A model generated the notes under the pieces. The model was not told the origin of the DNA. It was given only the letters and a program-made list of their open reading frames with translations, and did not search any database. From positions 1 through 12,068 of the forward strand of contig DATKRK010000107.1 in assembly GCA_035532215.1 (NCBI GenBank): a DNA stretch of 12,068 nucleotides. The letters run 5' to 3'. This document shows positions 6,078 through 11,938 of this stretch, piece after piece. Position 1 is the first letter of the stretch. Every line of letters starts with the position of its first letter. Position numbers and translations under genes: made by a program. The DNA comes from JAICIG01 sp035532215. GTDB lineage: Bacteria > Planctomycetota > Planctomycetia > Pirellulales > JAICIG01.

Positions 6078-7583
6078 CTAGAACGTGACGATCACGTCCG
6101 TGCCCAGAATCTGCTGGAAGTTCTTCTTGCCGCCATCGAACGGTTTCAGGCCTCCCGCGTTCCGATGGCCCTGGTAGAAATCGGCGCGGAAGTTGGGCCG
6201 AATCACCAGGTTGGGCAGCGGCGTCCAGCGGGGACCGAACACGATGTCGTACCAGTTGCCGCCGAAGCCGCTCAAGGCATAGCCGCGAGCATTCGGGCTG
6301 CCTAGCGACGGGACCACCTGGCCGACGCGGAATCCTTGCTGGTCGCGGAACCATTCGCCGCTGACGCCCCAACTCCAGACGTCGTTTTTCTTCCAGTAAA
6401 GGTAATTGTTATAGCCGTACCAAAAGGCCGCTCCGCCGTTGGTCAAGGCGTTGCTCTGCACGCCGAAATCGCTCTGGGCGATATAGGTCCATTTCTCGTT
6501 CAGCGGACGGCTGTAGACCAAGGTCTGGAAATAGCGAGGGCTGAAGCCGCCCGATTGGTTGGGTTCCATGCTGTAGACCTGAACGAAGGCCAGCGAATCG
6601 TTGTTGTTGCCGTTGATCGTCATCGTGCCCAAATAGCCGGCGTGCGGGTTGGCCGTGTTGTCGAAGGCGTCCCAGCCGTGGATGATGCCGGCGCCGATGT
6701 TGACCTTCTCCGTCGCCTGGTAGGTGGCCCAGACGCCGGTGTGAGTGAAGGGCTCGCCATATTGATAGGTATACGGCAGCGTATTGAAGAAGTTGTTGTA
6801 GGTGCCGACGGTGTAGTAACCGACCGGCGAGATGAAGTGCCCGATTTTGACTTTGAGGTCGTTATAGGCGACTTCGCCGTAGAACTGCGGCAGGGCTAAG
6901 CCGTAGAATTGTCCCGAATTGATGTTGGTTTCCAGGCCGCCTTCCGTATCCCACCGATAGCTCGTGCCGTACAAAGCGTCGACGCGGCCGCCGAGATCCC
7001 AACCGCTGCCCTCGGTGTCGGTCTCCTTCATGGCGTACAGGTACAGTTCGTTCAACTGATACTGGTTGGCGCGGTCGGTCCATGTCACCGGGCCGTTGAA
7101 GTTATCCGAGGGGTTGTACGGATTCCAGGTATAGCTTTGGGCCAGCCAGCCGGCGACCTTGACCTTGTGTCGCTTCAAGAAGCAGGTGTGGTCGGCCAGG
7201 GCGAACGGTTCGCCGAGTTCGATCTTGTCGGTGCGGCACTGGATGCCGTCAAGGCGACTGCCGAACTGGCGCCTTTGTCGCCCATGGCGCCCGTTCACTT
7301 TGCAGCAGGCGCCGTAATTCTCCGACACGGCCGACGGTACGACTGCGCCTTCATAAGGCGCTGCATCGCTGGGCGACGACGGCTCTTCAGCGGCCGGCGC
7401 CTCTTGGTCGGCGTAATAGCTCTCGTATTTGTTGGTCAATTCGCGATTCGTTCGCGAGACCTTTCGCAACGGCGACTCGCCGTAGGGCGAACCGCCGTAG
7501 CTCCCAAGTTGTTGGGCGTTTGCCGAGTTGCACCAGAGCAACCCTGCGATGGCGACCGCCATCGCGCGCATAGAAATTTTCAT
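6078..7583 (-). CDS. Outer-membrane beta-barrel porin, BBP2 (OmpL-like) family
   Basis: Predicted outer-membrane channel for small solutes, 501 residues. It begins with a signal peptide: basic MKISMR, a hydrophobic core, and a likely cut after Ala23 (NSANA-QQ). Residues 24-90 form a Pro/Ser/Ala/Glu-rich linker. A Cys-containing segment follows (Cys93, Cys94, Cys116, Cys134), which could hold a disulphide-bonded plug or periplasmic part. From about 140 to the end the chain alternates aromatic and polar residues in the manner of amphipathic beta strands, with turns rich in Asn, Gly and Pro. It ends in Phe, as many BAM substrates do (GTDVIVTF). Planctomycete genomes often hold many members of this family. 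GGAG lies 9 nt before the ATG at 7583, and a start-site hairpin overlaps it. The gene is monocistronic and ends in a strong terminator. Transport specificity is unknown. Confidence 0.85.
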   Translation of the reverse strand: MKISMRAMAVAIAGLLWCNSANAQQLGSYGGSPYGESPLRKVSRTNRELTNKYESYYADQEAPAAEEPSSPSDAAPYEGAVVPSAVSENYGACCKVNGRHGRQRRQFGSRLDGIQCRTDKIELGEPFALADHTCFLKRHKVKVAGWLAQSYTWNPYNPSDNFNGPVTWTDRANQYQLNELYLYAMKETDTEGSGWDLGGRVDALYGTSYRWDTEGGLETNINSGQFYGLALPQFYGEVAYNDLKVKIGHFISPVGYYTVGTYNNFFNTLPYTYQYGEPFTHTGVWATYQATEKVNIGAGIIHGWDAFDNTANPHAGYLGTMTINGNNNDSLAFVQVYSMEPNQSGGFSPRYFQTLVYSRPLNEKWTYIAQSDFGVQSNALTNGGAAFWYGYNNYLYWKKNDVWSWGVSGEWFRDQQGFRVGQVVPSLGSPNARGYALSGFGGNWYDIVFGPRWTPLPNLVIRPNFRADFYQGHRNAGGLKPFDGGKKNFQQILGTDVIVTF

Positions 7584-7616
7584 GACCCGTAACTCCAGTC
7601 CATGAGCGGGTCGTGA
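7580..7616 (-). promoter_or_regulatory. Hairpin covering the porin start codon
   Basis: In the mRNA sense, TCACGACCCG (7616-7607) can pair with CGGGTCATGA (7589-7580) at nine of ten positions. The 17-nt loop between them contains the GGAG ribosome-binding site. The ATG of the porin lies inside the 3' arm. Such a structure could slow initiation or be the target of a regulatory RNA, but nothing in the sequence proves a role. Confidence 0.35.
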
Positions 7617-7944
7617 CGCGGCCGCCAGAAACGCGCACGAGTGAATTTGCCAGTCGACCGCCTGCCGTTACGAACAGACAGCCGGGCCGAATCCGATCGG
7701 CTAGAAACAGCTATCGGAAGCCTCGGGCGCTGCCAAATAAGAGAAATCGGGCTTCGTAAGGCTAAATTACGCCGCATTTGAGCCGGCGCCGAGAAACTTT
7801 GCCGACTGGGGCGACTCTTTTGCCTTGGTAATCGCCTCTGGAGAATGCCTGCGACGGCATCGAGCTTCGCTTTCGACCAAGACTGAACCGCGGCTCTGGC
7901 CCCTCCCAGTTTTTCTCGCGGCCCTTTGCCAGCCCTGCCGTCGA
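7617..7944. other. Non-coding region upstream of the porin and tRNA-Leu
   Basis: No coding frame here has recognisable content. An imperfect inverted repeat, CCGATCGGCT / AGCTATCGG (7693-7702 and 7709-7717), lies about 110-130 bp before the porin start and could be an operator. The porin promoter must be in this region, but I could not find a convincing -35/-10 pair. A TTGGCA hexamer near 7730 has a poor partner. Confidence 0.4.
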
Positions 7945-7973
7945 TTGACAACCCTCGAAAAGCGTTGCAGACT
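7945..7973 (+). promoter_or_regulatory. Candidate promoter of tRNA-Leu
   Basis: A perfect -35 TTGACA (7945-7950), a 17-nt spacer and a weak -10 CAGACT (7968-7973, three of six matches). The predicted start is about 10 nt before the mature tRNA 5' end, a reasonable leader for a monocistronic tRNA gene. Confidence 0.4.
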
Positions 7974-7991
7974 GCTGGAACGCGACGTTTC

Positions 7992-8072
7992 GCGAGAGTG
8001 GCGGAATGGCAGACGCGCTGGACTTAGGATCCAGTGGGGAAACCCGTCCGGGTTCAAGTCCCGGCTCTCGCA
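7992..8072 (+). tRNA. tRNA-Leu (anticodon UAG)
   Basis: An 81-nt class II tRNA. The acceptor stem GCGAGAG (7992-7998) pairs perfectly with CTCTCGC (8065-8071), with discriminator A at 8072. The anticodon stem CTGGA / TCCAG encloses the loop CTTAGGA with anticodon TAG at 8025-8027, which decodes CUA and other CUN leucine codons. The variable arm GGGG-AAA-CCC and the T-arm CCGGG-TTCAAGT-CCCGG are present. The 3' CCA is not encoded, so it must be added after transcription. An integrase gene follows directly, which makes this tRNA the probable attachment site of the element to the right. Confidence 0.95.
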
Positions 8073-8140
8073 TTACTTGACGCAGGCCATAGACTTATGG
8101 CGAACACCGCATGAGTCGTCCTGCGTTCGATCGCCGGTAG

Positions 8141-8159
8141 TGGTAACGAAATGGTAACG
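8141..8159 (+). repeat. Paired TGGTAACG direct repeats before the integrase
   Basis: Two exact copies of TGGTAACG (8141-8148 and 8152-8159), 11 bp apart start to start, about one helical turn. They lie between the tRNA 3' end and the integrase start, where arm-type integrase or excisionase sites are usually found. The role is inferred from position and spacing only. Confidence 0.35.
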
Positions 8160-8186
8160 GCGTTGCGGTGGCATGGGAGTCACCCA

Positions 8187-9419
8187 ATGGCTGGCCTTCA
8201 ATTCCGCCACGGCAGTTACCGCGTCCTCTTCCGCCACCATGGCAAGCAGCACGCCTTCACCCGCGGCGAAGTCTCGCAAGACGAAGCCGAGTCCAAAGCC
8301 AGGCAGGTCGATTATCTGCTGATGAGGCTCAAGCAGCGCCTTGCCGTCCTGCCGCCCGGCATGGACATCGTCGAATTCGTGCAGTTCGACGGCAAGCCCG
8401 CTCCCACCGACGAACCGTTGCCTGAAAAGGTCACGCTCGCCCAACTCCGCGACAAGTACCTGGCGACGCATGAGGCCTCCCTGGAACCGACTACGATCTA
8501 CGGGATTAAGCTGCATTTCAACCACCTGACGGGCGTCCTCGGCTCGGCTTTCCCCATTGCCGAGCTGCAACTGGCCGACCTGCAGCGCTACGTCGACCGC
8601 CGGGCCAAGGCCAAAGGCTTGAACAAACGCAAGCTGTCCGCCGCCACAATTAAGAAGGAGATCGTCAGCCTTCGCACGGCATGGAACTGGGGCGTGAAGA
8701 TGAAACTCGTCGCCGGCCGCTTCCCCTACGACGGGCTTCGCTATCCCCGGATGACGGAGAAGCCGCCGTTCCAGACGAGGGCCGAGATCGAACGGCAACT
8801 CGACGGGCTGAGCGATGCCGAGCAATCGGAATTGTGGCACTGTCTCTACCTGCTGCTGCCGGAGGTCGACGAGCTACTTAAAATCGTCAAGAAAAGCGCG
8901 CGACACGCGTGGATTTATCCGCTGTTCGTCTTCGCCGCCCACACCGGCGCCAGGCGGTCGGAAATCATCCGGGCCGGCATGCACGACGTGGATTTTGCCG
9001 ACGGCAGCATCATCATCCATGAAAAGAAGCGTGTACACGGCAGCAACACAACCCGCCGGGTTCCCATGACGCCTTTGCTGACAAAGGCGTTGAAAGACTG
9101 GCTGAAAGTGCATCCCGGCGGCAAGCACCTGTTTTGCAAAGGCGCAATTTCCCAGAACAAGAAACGCCGCGAAGTCAGCCCGCTGACCCGCGACGAGGTG
9201 CATGACCATTTCAGGCGGACGCTGGCGGGCACCAAATGGGAGAACATTAAAGGCTTGCATTGCCTGCGCCATTCGTTCTGCTCGAACCTGGCTATGCGCG
9301 GCGTCGATCAGCGGATGATTGACGAGCTGGTCGGCCACATGACGCCCGAGCAGCAGAAGCGTTACCGTCACCTGGCCCCGCACACCAAAGCCGAGACGCT
9401 TAAGGCGGTGTTCGGTTAG
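8187..9419 (+). CDS. Tyrosine-family integrase of a tRNA-targeted element
   Basis: Site-specific recombinase expected to integrate and excise the element at the neighbouring tRNA-Leu. The product is 410 residues. An N-terminal arm-type DNA-binding segment (about 1-70, HGSYRVLFRHHGKQHAF) is followed by a SAM-like core-binding domain (about 83-190) and the catalytic domain (about 200-410). The catalytic residues look complete: Arg256 (TGARRSEI), a Lys at about 280 (HEKKRV), His358 and Arg361 (HCLRH), His384 (VGHMT) and nucleophile Tyr393 (RYRHL). The frame is open 12 codons further up, but GGGAG seven nt before ATG 8187 supports this start. It has clearly diverged from the xerD in this window. 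Its stop overlaps the stop of the convergent WGR-like fragment. Confidence 0.9.
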   Translation: MAGLQFRHGSYRVLFRHHGKQHAFTRGEVSQDEAESKARQVDYLLMRLKQRLAVLPPGMDIVEFVQFDGKPAPTDEPLPEKVTLAQLRDKYLATHEASLEPTTIYGIKLHFNHLTGVLGSAFPIAELQLADLQRYVDRRAKAKGLNKRKLSAATIKKEIVSLRTAWNWGVKMKLVAGRFPYDGLRYPRMTEKPPFQTRAEIERQLDGLSDAEQSELWHCLYLLLPEVDELLKIVKKSARHAWIYPLFVFAAHTGARRSEIIRAGMHDVDFADGSIIIHEKKRVHGSNTTRRVPMTPLLTKALKDWLKVHPGGKHLFCKGAISQNKKRREVSPLTRDEVHDHFRRTLAGTKWENIKGLHCLRHSFCSNLAMRGVDQRMIDELVGHMTPEQQKRYRHLAPHTKAETLKAVFG

Positions 9420-9535
9420 CGGATGCTGACGGTCCAGTCGTCCAGCAAGTCGCGGCCGATGACGATTTGATAGCGGCGGTGATGATTCAACTCGTCGCGG
9501 TGTGCCTCGAAGGCGACCGTCAATAGATTATCCAT
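9416..9535 (-). CDS. Short WGR-like fragment downstream of the resolvase
   Basis: Encodes 39 residues, MDNLLTVAFEAHRDELNHH then RRYQIVIGRDLLDDWTVSIR. The second half resembles the first strands of a WGR domain, a fold found in DNA-associated proteins, in which a strand with DLxxDWTV is normally followed by the W/Y-G-R turn. Here the frame stops just before that turn, so the gene is probably a truncated 5' remnant. Its ATG overlaps the resolvase stop by 8 nt (ATGGATAA), an arrangement typical of translational coupling. Its TAA overlaps the integrase TAG on the other strand. No function can be assigned to the fragment. The family call is from memory of the motif, without alignment. Confidence 0.45.
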   Translation of the reverse strand: MDNLLTVAFEAHRDELNHHRRYQIVIGRDLLDDWTVSIR

Positions 9536-10160
9536 CTCCGGCCCCCAGCTTTTCCTTCCGGCCGGACTTGCCGGTAAGGCCGTCGCGCGGCCCGACGCGC
9601 TGCCATCCCTCCTTCAGCCGCAATTCACGGTAGACCGTCGATCGGCCGATTCCCACCTGCCTCGCCGCCTCGGTCGGCCGCAAGCCGGCTTCGACGAGTT
9701 TCAGCGCGGCGTCGAGCTTGGCGGCATCGAGTATCGGCCGCCCCGGCTTCCTGCCCTTTGCCCGCGCCGCCTGGATGCCGTCCCGCGTCCTCTCGGAAAT
9801 CAGCCGCCGCTCGAAATGCGCGATCGCCCCGAAGACGTGGAACACCAACTCGCCCGCCGCCGACGAGGTGTCGATGTTCTCTTCCAGCGATTTCAGGCCG
9901 ACGCCACGCTCCTTGAGCATCTGCACCGTATCGAGTAATTCCCGCAAGCTACGCCCGAGCCGGTCGAGCCGCACAACGCACACCAAATCGCCGGGCCGGG
10001 CGAATGCCAGCAACTCCGAAAGCCCGGGCCGGTCGAATACCCGGCCGCTGATGACGTCCTCGAAGATGCGAAGTGCGCCGGCCGCTTCGAGCCGCTGCCG
10101 TTGCGATGCCACATCCTGCACCCCGGTCGAGACACGCGCATATCCCAGCAACCCGCCCAT
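9528..10160 (-). CDS. Serine recombinase (resolvase/invertase family)
   Basis: Small serine recombinase of the Tn3 resolvase/DNA invertase type, 210 residues. It joins and resolves DNA through a phosphoserine link. The N-terminal catalytic domain has GYARVSTGVQD with nucleophile Ser11 and Arg9, VRLDRLGRSLREL with the conserved DRLxR motif, and the long E-helix ending IAHFERRLISERT. It is followed by ARAKGRKPGRP and a C-terminal helix-turn-helix (about 155-185, LRPTEAARQVGIGRSTVYREL). About 30 basic residues extend past that helix-turn-helix. ATG 10160 is preceded by TTGAGG six nt away and lies 8 nt after the PIN stop. A TTG at 10172 overlapping that stop is the alternative. It is the third gene of a four-gene unit. 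No transposase is in the window. Confidence 0.9.
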   Translation of the reverse strand: MGGLLGYARVSTGVQDVASQRQRLEAAGALRIFEDVISGRVFDRPGLSELLAFARPGDLVCVVRLDRLGRSLRELLDTVQMLKERGVGLKSLEENIDTSSAAGELVFHVFGAIAHFERRLISERTRDGIQAARAKGRKPGRPILDAAKLDAALKLVEAGLRPTEAARQVGIGRSTVYRELRLKEGWQRVGPRDGLTGKSGRKEKLGAGDG

Positions 10161-10168
10161 GCCGCGCC

Positions 10169-10579
10169 TCAACGCTTGCCGGCCTTGGCCGGGCGATGTC
10201 GCACCAGCTTGACCTTAACCGGCAGCTTCGCCTCGGCGAGCGCCGGGTCGGCCGTCAGCACGCAACCGCCTTTGATGATGCCCAGCGCCAGGCAGCAGCA
10301 CTCGGCGAGCGACAGGCCCAGCTCCTTGGTTTCCAGCCGCAGCTTCGCCGCCACTTCCGCGGCGTGCTTATCGACCGGCACGACGCCAAATCCCAGTTCG
10401 CCCAGCATCGGCGCCGCCACATCCTGGCTCACGCCGCCCTGGATCACCCACCTGAGCACTTCGGAATAATTGACGGAAGCCATCAGCGCCCCGTCGATCT
10501 GGCGCGCCGCCGTTTCGTCACCGGGCTCGGCGTCAAGGAAGGCCAGCAGCGCTGAGGCGTCAAGGACGGTTGCGGTCAC
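10169..10579 (-). CDS. PIN-domain toxin (VapC-like)
   Basis: Predicted Mg-dependent ribonuclease toxin of a type II toxin-antitoxin system, 136 residues, the usual VapC size. The acidic metal-site residues are Asp7 (VLDASALLAF), Glu40 (NYSEVLRW) and Asp111 (VLTADPAL). At the third position, normally Asp within a GLSLxDxxCLALA motif, there is Glu93 (GLSLAECCCLALG), a conservative but uncommon change. The GTG start at 10579 overlaps the end of the upstream antitoxin gene by 20 nt, as expected for a coupled pair. The resolvase follows within 8 nt. The natural RNA target cannot be told. Confidence 0.85.
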   Translation of the reverse strand: MTATVLDASALLAFLDAEPGDETAARQIDGALMASVNYSEVLRWVIQGGVSQDVAAPMLGELGFGVVPVDKHAAEVAAKLRLETKELGLSLAECCCLALGIIKGGCVLTADPALAEAKLPVKVKLVRHRPAKAGKR

Positions 10580-10850
10580 GCCCGACCTCGGCTCTGCGCT
10601 CCGCCAGCAACTCGTCGACTAAGTCGACATCCTTGGACTTGTACTGCCGCAGCATTTCCTGCACCCGCCGCAGCGCCCGCCTCGGCGTTCGCAGAACATA
10701 CTCATCCCCCTCGCGCGCCAGAATGACGACGCCGCCCTTTTCGACGCCCATGACTGACCGCACCGTTGCGGGCAGAAAGACTCTGCCTGACTCGTCAACC
10801 TTGCTGCGGAAACTATCCTCGCTTTGACTCTCCATAGCCTTTGCCCCCAT
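10560..10850 (-). CDS. AbrB/MazE-type antitoxin
   Basis: Predicted antitoxin that binds DNA through an N-terminal swapped-hairpin (AbrB/SpoVT) domain at residues 14-58, including SKVDESGRVFLPATVR and GVVILAREGDEYVL. The charged C-terminal tail (about 60-96) would wrap and block the PIN toxin. The product is 96 residues, a usual length. It is first in its operon and overlaps the toxin gene by 20 nt, so it should repress its own promoter alone or with the toxin. The start at 10850 follows GAGAG closely; an ATG at 10835 is the alternative and leaves the domain intact. Confidence 0.85.
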   Translation of the reverse strand: MGAKAMESQSEDSFRSKVDESGRVFLPATVRSVMGVEKGGVVILAREGDEYVLRTPRRALRRVQEMLRQYKSKDVDLVDELLAERRAEVGRDRNRP

Positions 10851-10894
10851 TCTCTCGTTTGACGCCGAACTGCTCGGAGGTTGCCACAGCTTGC

Positions 10895-10925
10895 ATTATC
10901 AGTCAATGGAATTCGCTCGTGCCGA
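10895..10925 (-). promoter_or_regulatory. Tentative promoter of the AbrB-PIN-resolvase unit
   Basis: On the minus strand a good -10 hexamer, GATAAT (10900-10895), preceded by TG, lies 45 nt before the antitoxin start. The only -35 candidate, TCGGCA (10925-10920), is 19 nt away, which is longer than ideal. It could work as an extended -10 promoter. Confidence 0.25.
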
Positions 10926-10971
10926 AGACGATGCGGCATGGCACGATGCAGCCCATTCGTCACGGAGATGG

Positions 10972-11001
10972 CCGTCCCACAAACGTTCGGTTTGTGGACG
11001 G
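10972..11001. repeat. Palindrome upstream of the AbrB-PIN operon
   Basis: CCGTCCCACAAAC (10972-10984) and GTTTGTGGACGG (10990-11001) are reverse complements apart from one bulged C; the centre is GTTCG. It lies about 120-150 bp before the first gene of the unit, in a gap (10851-11106) with no supported gene. It may be an operator, a resolvase site, or a simple repeat. Confidence 0.5.
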
Positions 11002-11106
11002 TTCGGCGAACCATGCGGACGACCAGCCACGTCCGTCCATAAACTCCGTCCCGAAACTATCGCCATCCAGAAACCACGCTCGACGTTTGCGGGACGATTA
11101 GGCCAG

Positions 11107-11247
11107 TCAAGTCCCGTCGTGCGGCACTTTTAATTCCCCGCGCACGGCAATTCCGGCGTGCTGATAAAACTCCTGGGCGCCGCGCGAAAGCAGTGCCGAT
11201 TCCCGGCTAAGCGTTACGCGGCGCCGAAAGCATCTCTCGCGAAGCAC
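11107..11247 (-). CDS. Possible 46-residue protein or gene remnant
   Basis: A GTG directly after the helix-turn-helix gene's TGA opens a frame of 46 codons ending at TGA 11107-11109. Its product reads MLRERCFRRRVTLSRES and ends AQEFYQHAGIAVRGELKV plus five residues. The composition is protein-like with no low-complexity run, but I do not recognise it and there is no Shine-Dalgarno apart from the coupled position. It may be the C-terminal tail of an older gene. It could also be chance, because the opposite strand is open here too. Confidence 0.2.
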   Translation of the reverse strand: MLRERCFRRRVTLSRESALLSRGAQEFYQHAGIAVRGELKVPHDGT

Positions 11248-11601
11248 TCACACTAGTTGCAAATCGCCCGGCCCCTGATGCCGCCGGCGGTGCGGAGGGT
11301 CGAACTGATCGATCTTGACCGTACCCTTGGGGAATTTCGCCAGTACCTGTAGCTCGCCGCCCAGGGCCTTGATGATTTTTTGCAGCGTCGAAATCTGCAT
11401 GTCGGCCTGCTTTTCCAGCTTCGAGAGGCTCGGCTGCTTGATACCGAGCGCATCGGCGATCTGCCGCTGGCTTTTGCCGGTTAGTTGCCGGACTTCACTC
11501 AGGAGCAATTCTCCGAGCAACTCCTGCGCGCGTTTCGCCGCCCTGGACTGCGTTTTCTTGGTGGTCGTCCGCTTGACGAGTTCGTCGAATGACTTGGCCA
11601 T
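11248..11601 (-). CDS. Helix-turn-helix (XRE) antitoxin of a RelE/ParE-type pair
   Basis: Predicted antitoxin and autorepressor, 117 residues. A basic, helical N-terminus (1-40) leads into a helix-turn-helix at about 43-65 (KSQRQIADALGIKQPSLSKL). LGGELQVLAKFPKGTVKIDQF (about 80-100) is the conserved tail of antitoxins that accompany Gp49-like toxins. The last 17 residues, rich in His, Arg and Gly, look unlike the family and could be an acquired read-through end. GAGG, 8 nt before ATG 11601, overlaps the last codons of the toxin gene 5 nt upstream. This toxin-first order is typical of HigBA-like systems. Confidence 0.85.
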   Translation of the reverse strand: MAKSFDELVKRTTTKKTQSRAAKRAQELLGELLLSEVRQLTGKSQRQIADALGIKQPSLSKLEKQADMQISTLQKIIKALGGELQVLAKFPKGTVKIDQFDPPHRRRHQGPGDLQLV

Positions 11602-11606
11602 AGTGA

Positions 11607-11852
11607 TTACCTCTTGCCCTTCTTTTTTGCCTTCAACGCCGCAAGGTGCGCGTCGAACAGTGCATCCGCTTTGGCGATCAGTTGCTTGTAAAAGCGCTTT
11701 TGGCCGACGCCCGACTTGTCGCCGGCAACCAGAAGGATGCCGGCGCGCTCGGGGTCGAACGCAAAGGCGATCCGCATAACCTTGTCTGCCGTGTCAGCCC
11801 GCAGCTCCTTCATATTGGCATGCTTCGAGCCGTTGAGACCTACTTTCCGCAA
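11607..11852 (-). CDS. RelE/ParE Gp49-like toxin, N-terminally incomplete
   Basis: The visible 81 residues carry the conserved core of this toxin family: GSKHANMKELR, then RIAFAFDPERAGILLVAGDKSG, then KRFYKQLIAKADALFDAHL and a Lys-rich end. Full-length relatives are about 110-120 residues, so some 30-40 N-terminal residues are missing. In this frame a TAG at 11862-11864 closes the upstream side, and only a TTG (11852) offers a start. In another frame just upstream, LLRYRGPEMPKNLA resembles the region that should precede the core. A frameshift or truncation is therefore likely and the toxin may be inactive. It precedes its antitoxin by 5 nt. Confidence 0.7.
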   Translation of the reverse strand: MRKVGLNGSKHANMKELRADTADKVMRIAFAFDPERAGILLVAGDKSGVGQKRFYKQLIAKADALFDAHLAALKAKKKGKR

Positions 11853-11916
11853 GTCGCGCGGCTAAATTCTTTGGCATTTCCGGGCCGCGATAGCGAAGGA
11901 GTTGCTCGTAGATCAC

Positions 11917-11938
11917 GAGACGGCGCGGAGACGGCGCG
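11917..11938. repeat. 11-bp tandem duplication upstream of the toxin core
   Basis: Two exact adjacent copies of GAGACGGCGCG. Because 11 is not a multiple of three, such a duplication would shift the frame of any gene running through it. Bases 11853-12068 otherwise hold only short open frames with no recognisable product. Confidence 0.7.

Noticed and set aside
6909..7592. 227-codon plus-strand frame opposite the porin
   Set aside because: Antisense shadow; the minus-strand product has a signal peptide, barrel pattern, ribosome-binding site and terminator.
11107..11116. TCAAGTCCCG matching the tRNA-Leu T-arm, as a possible second attachment site
   Set aside because: Only 10 bases match and the flanking tRNA acceptor sequence does not; a true attachment repeat should run to the tRNA 3' end.
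10841..11133. Two overlapping plus-strand frames (about 80-86 codons) upstream of the AbrB-PIN operon
   Set aside because: No ribosome-binding site and no recognisable motif; they cross the palindrome at 10972-11001. They were left out, although a small real gene cannot be fully excluded.
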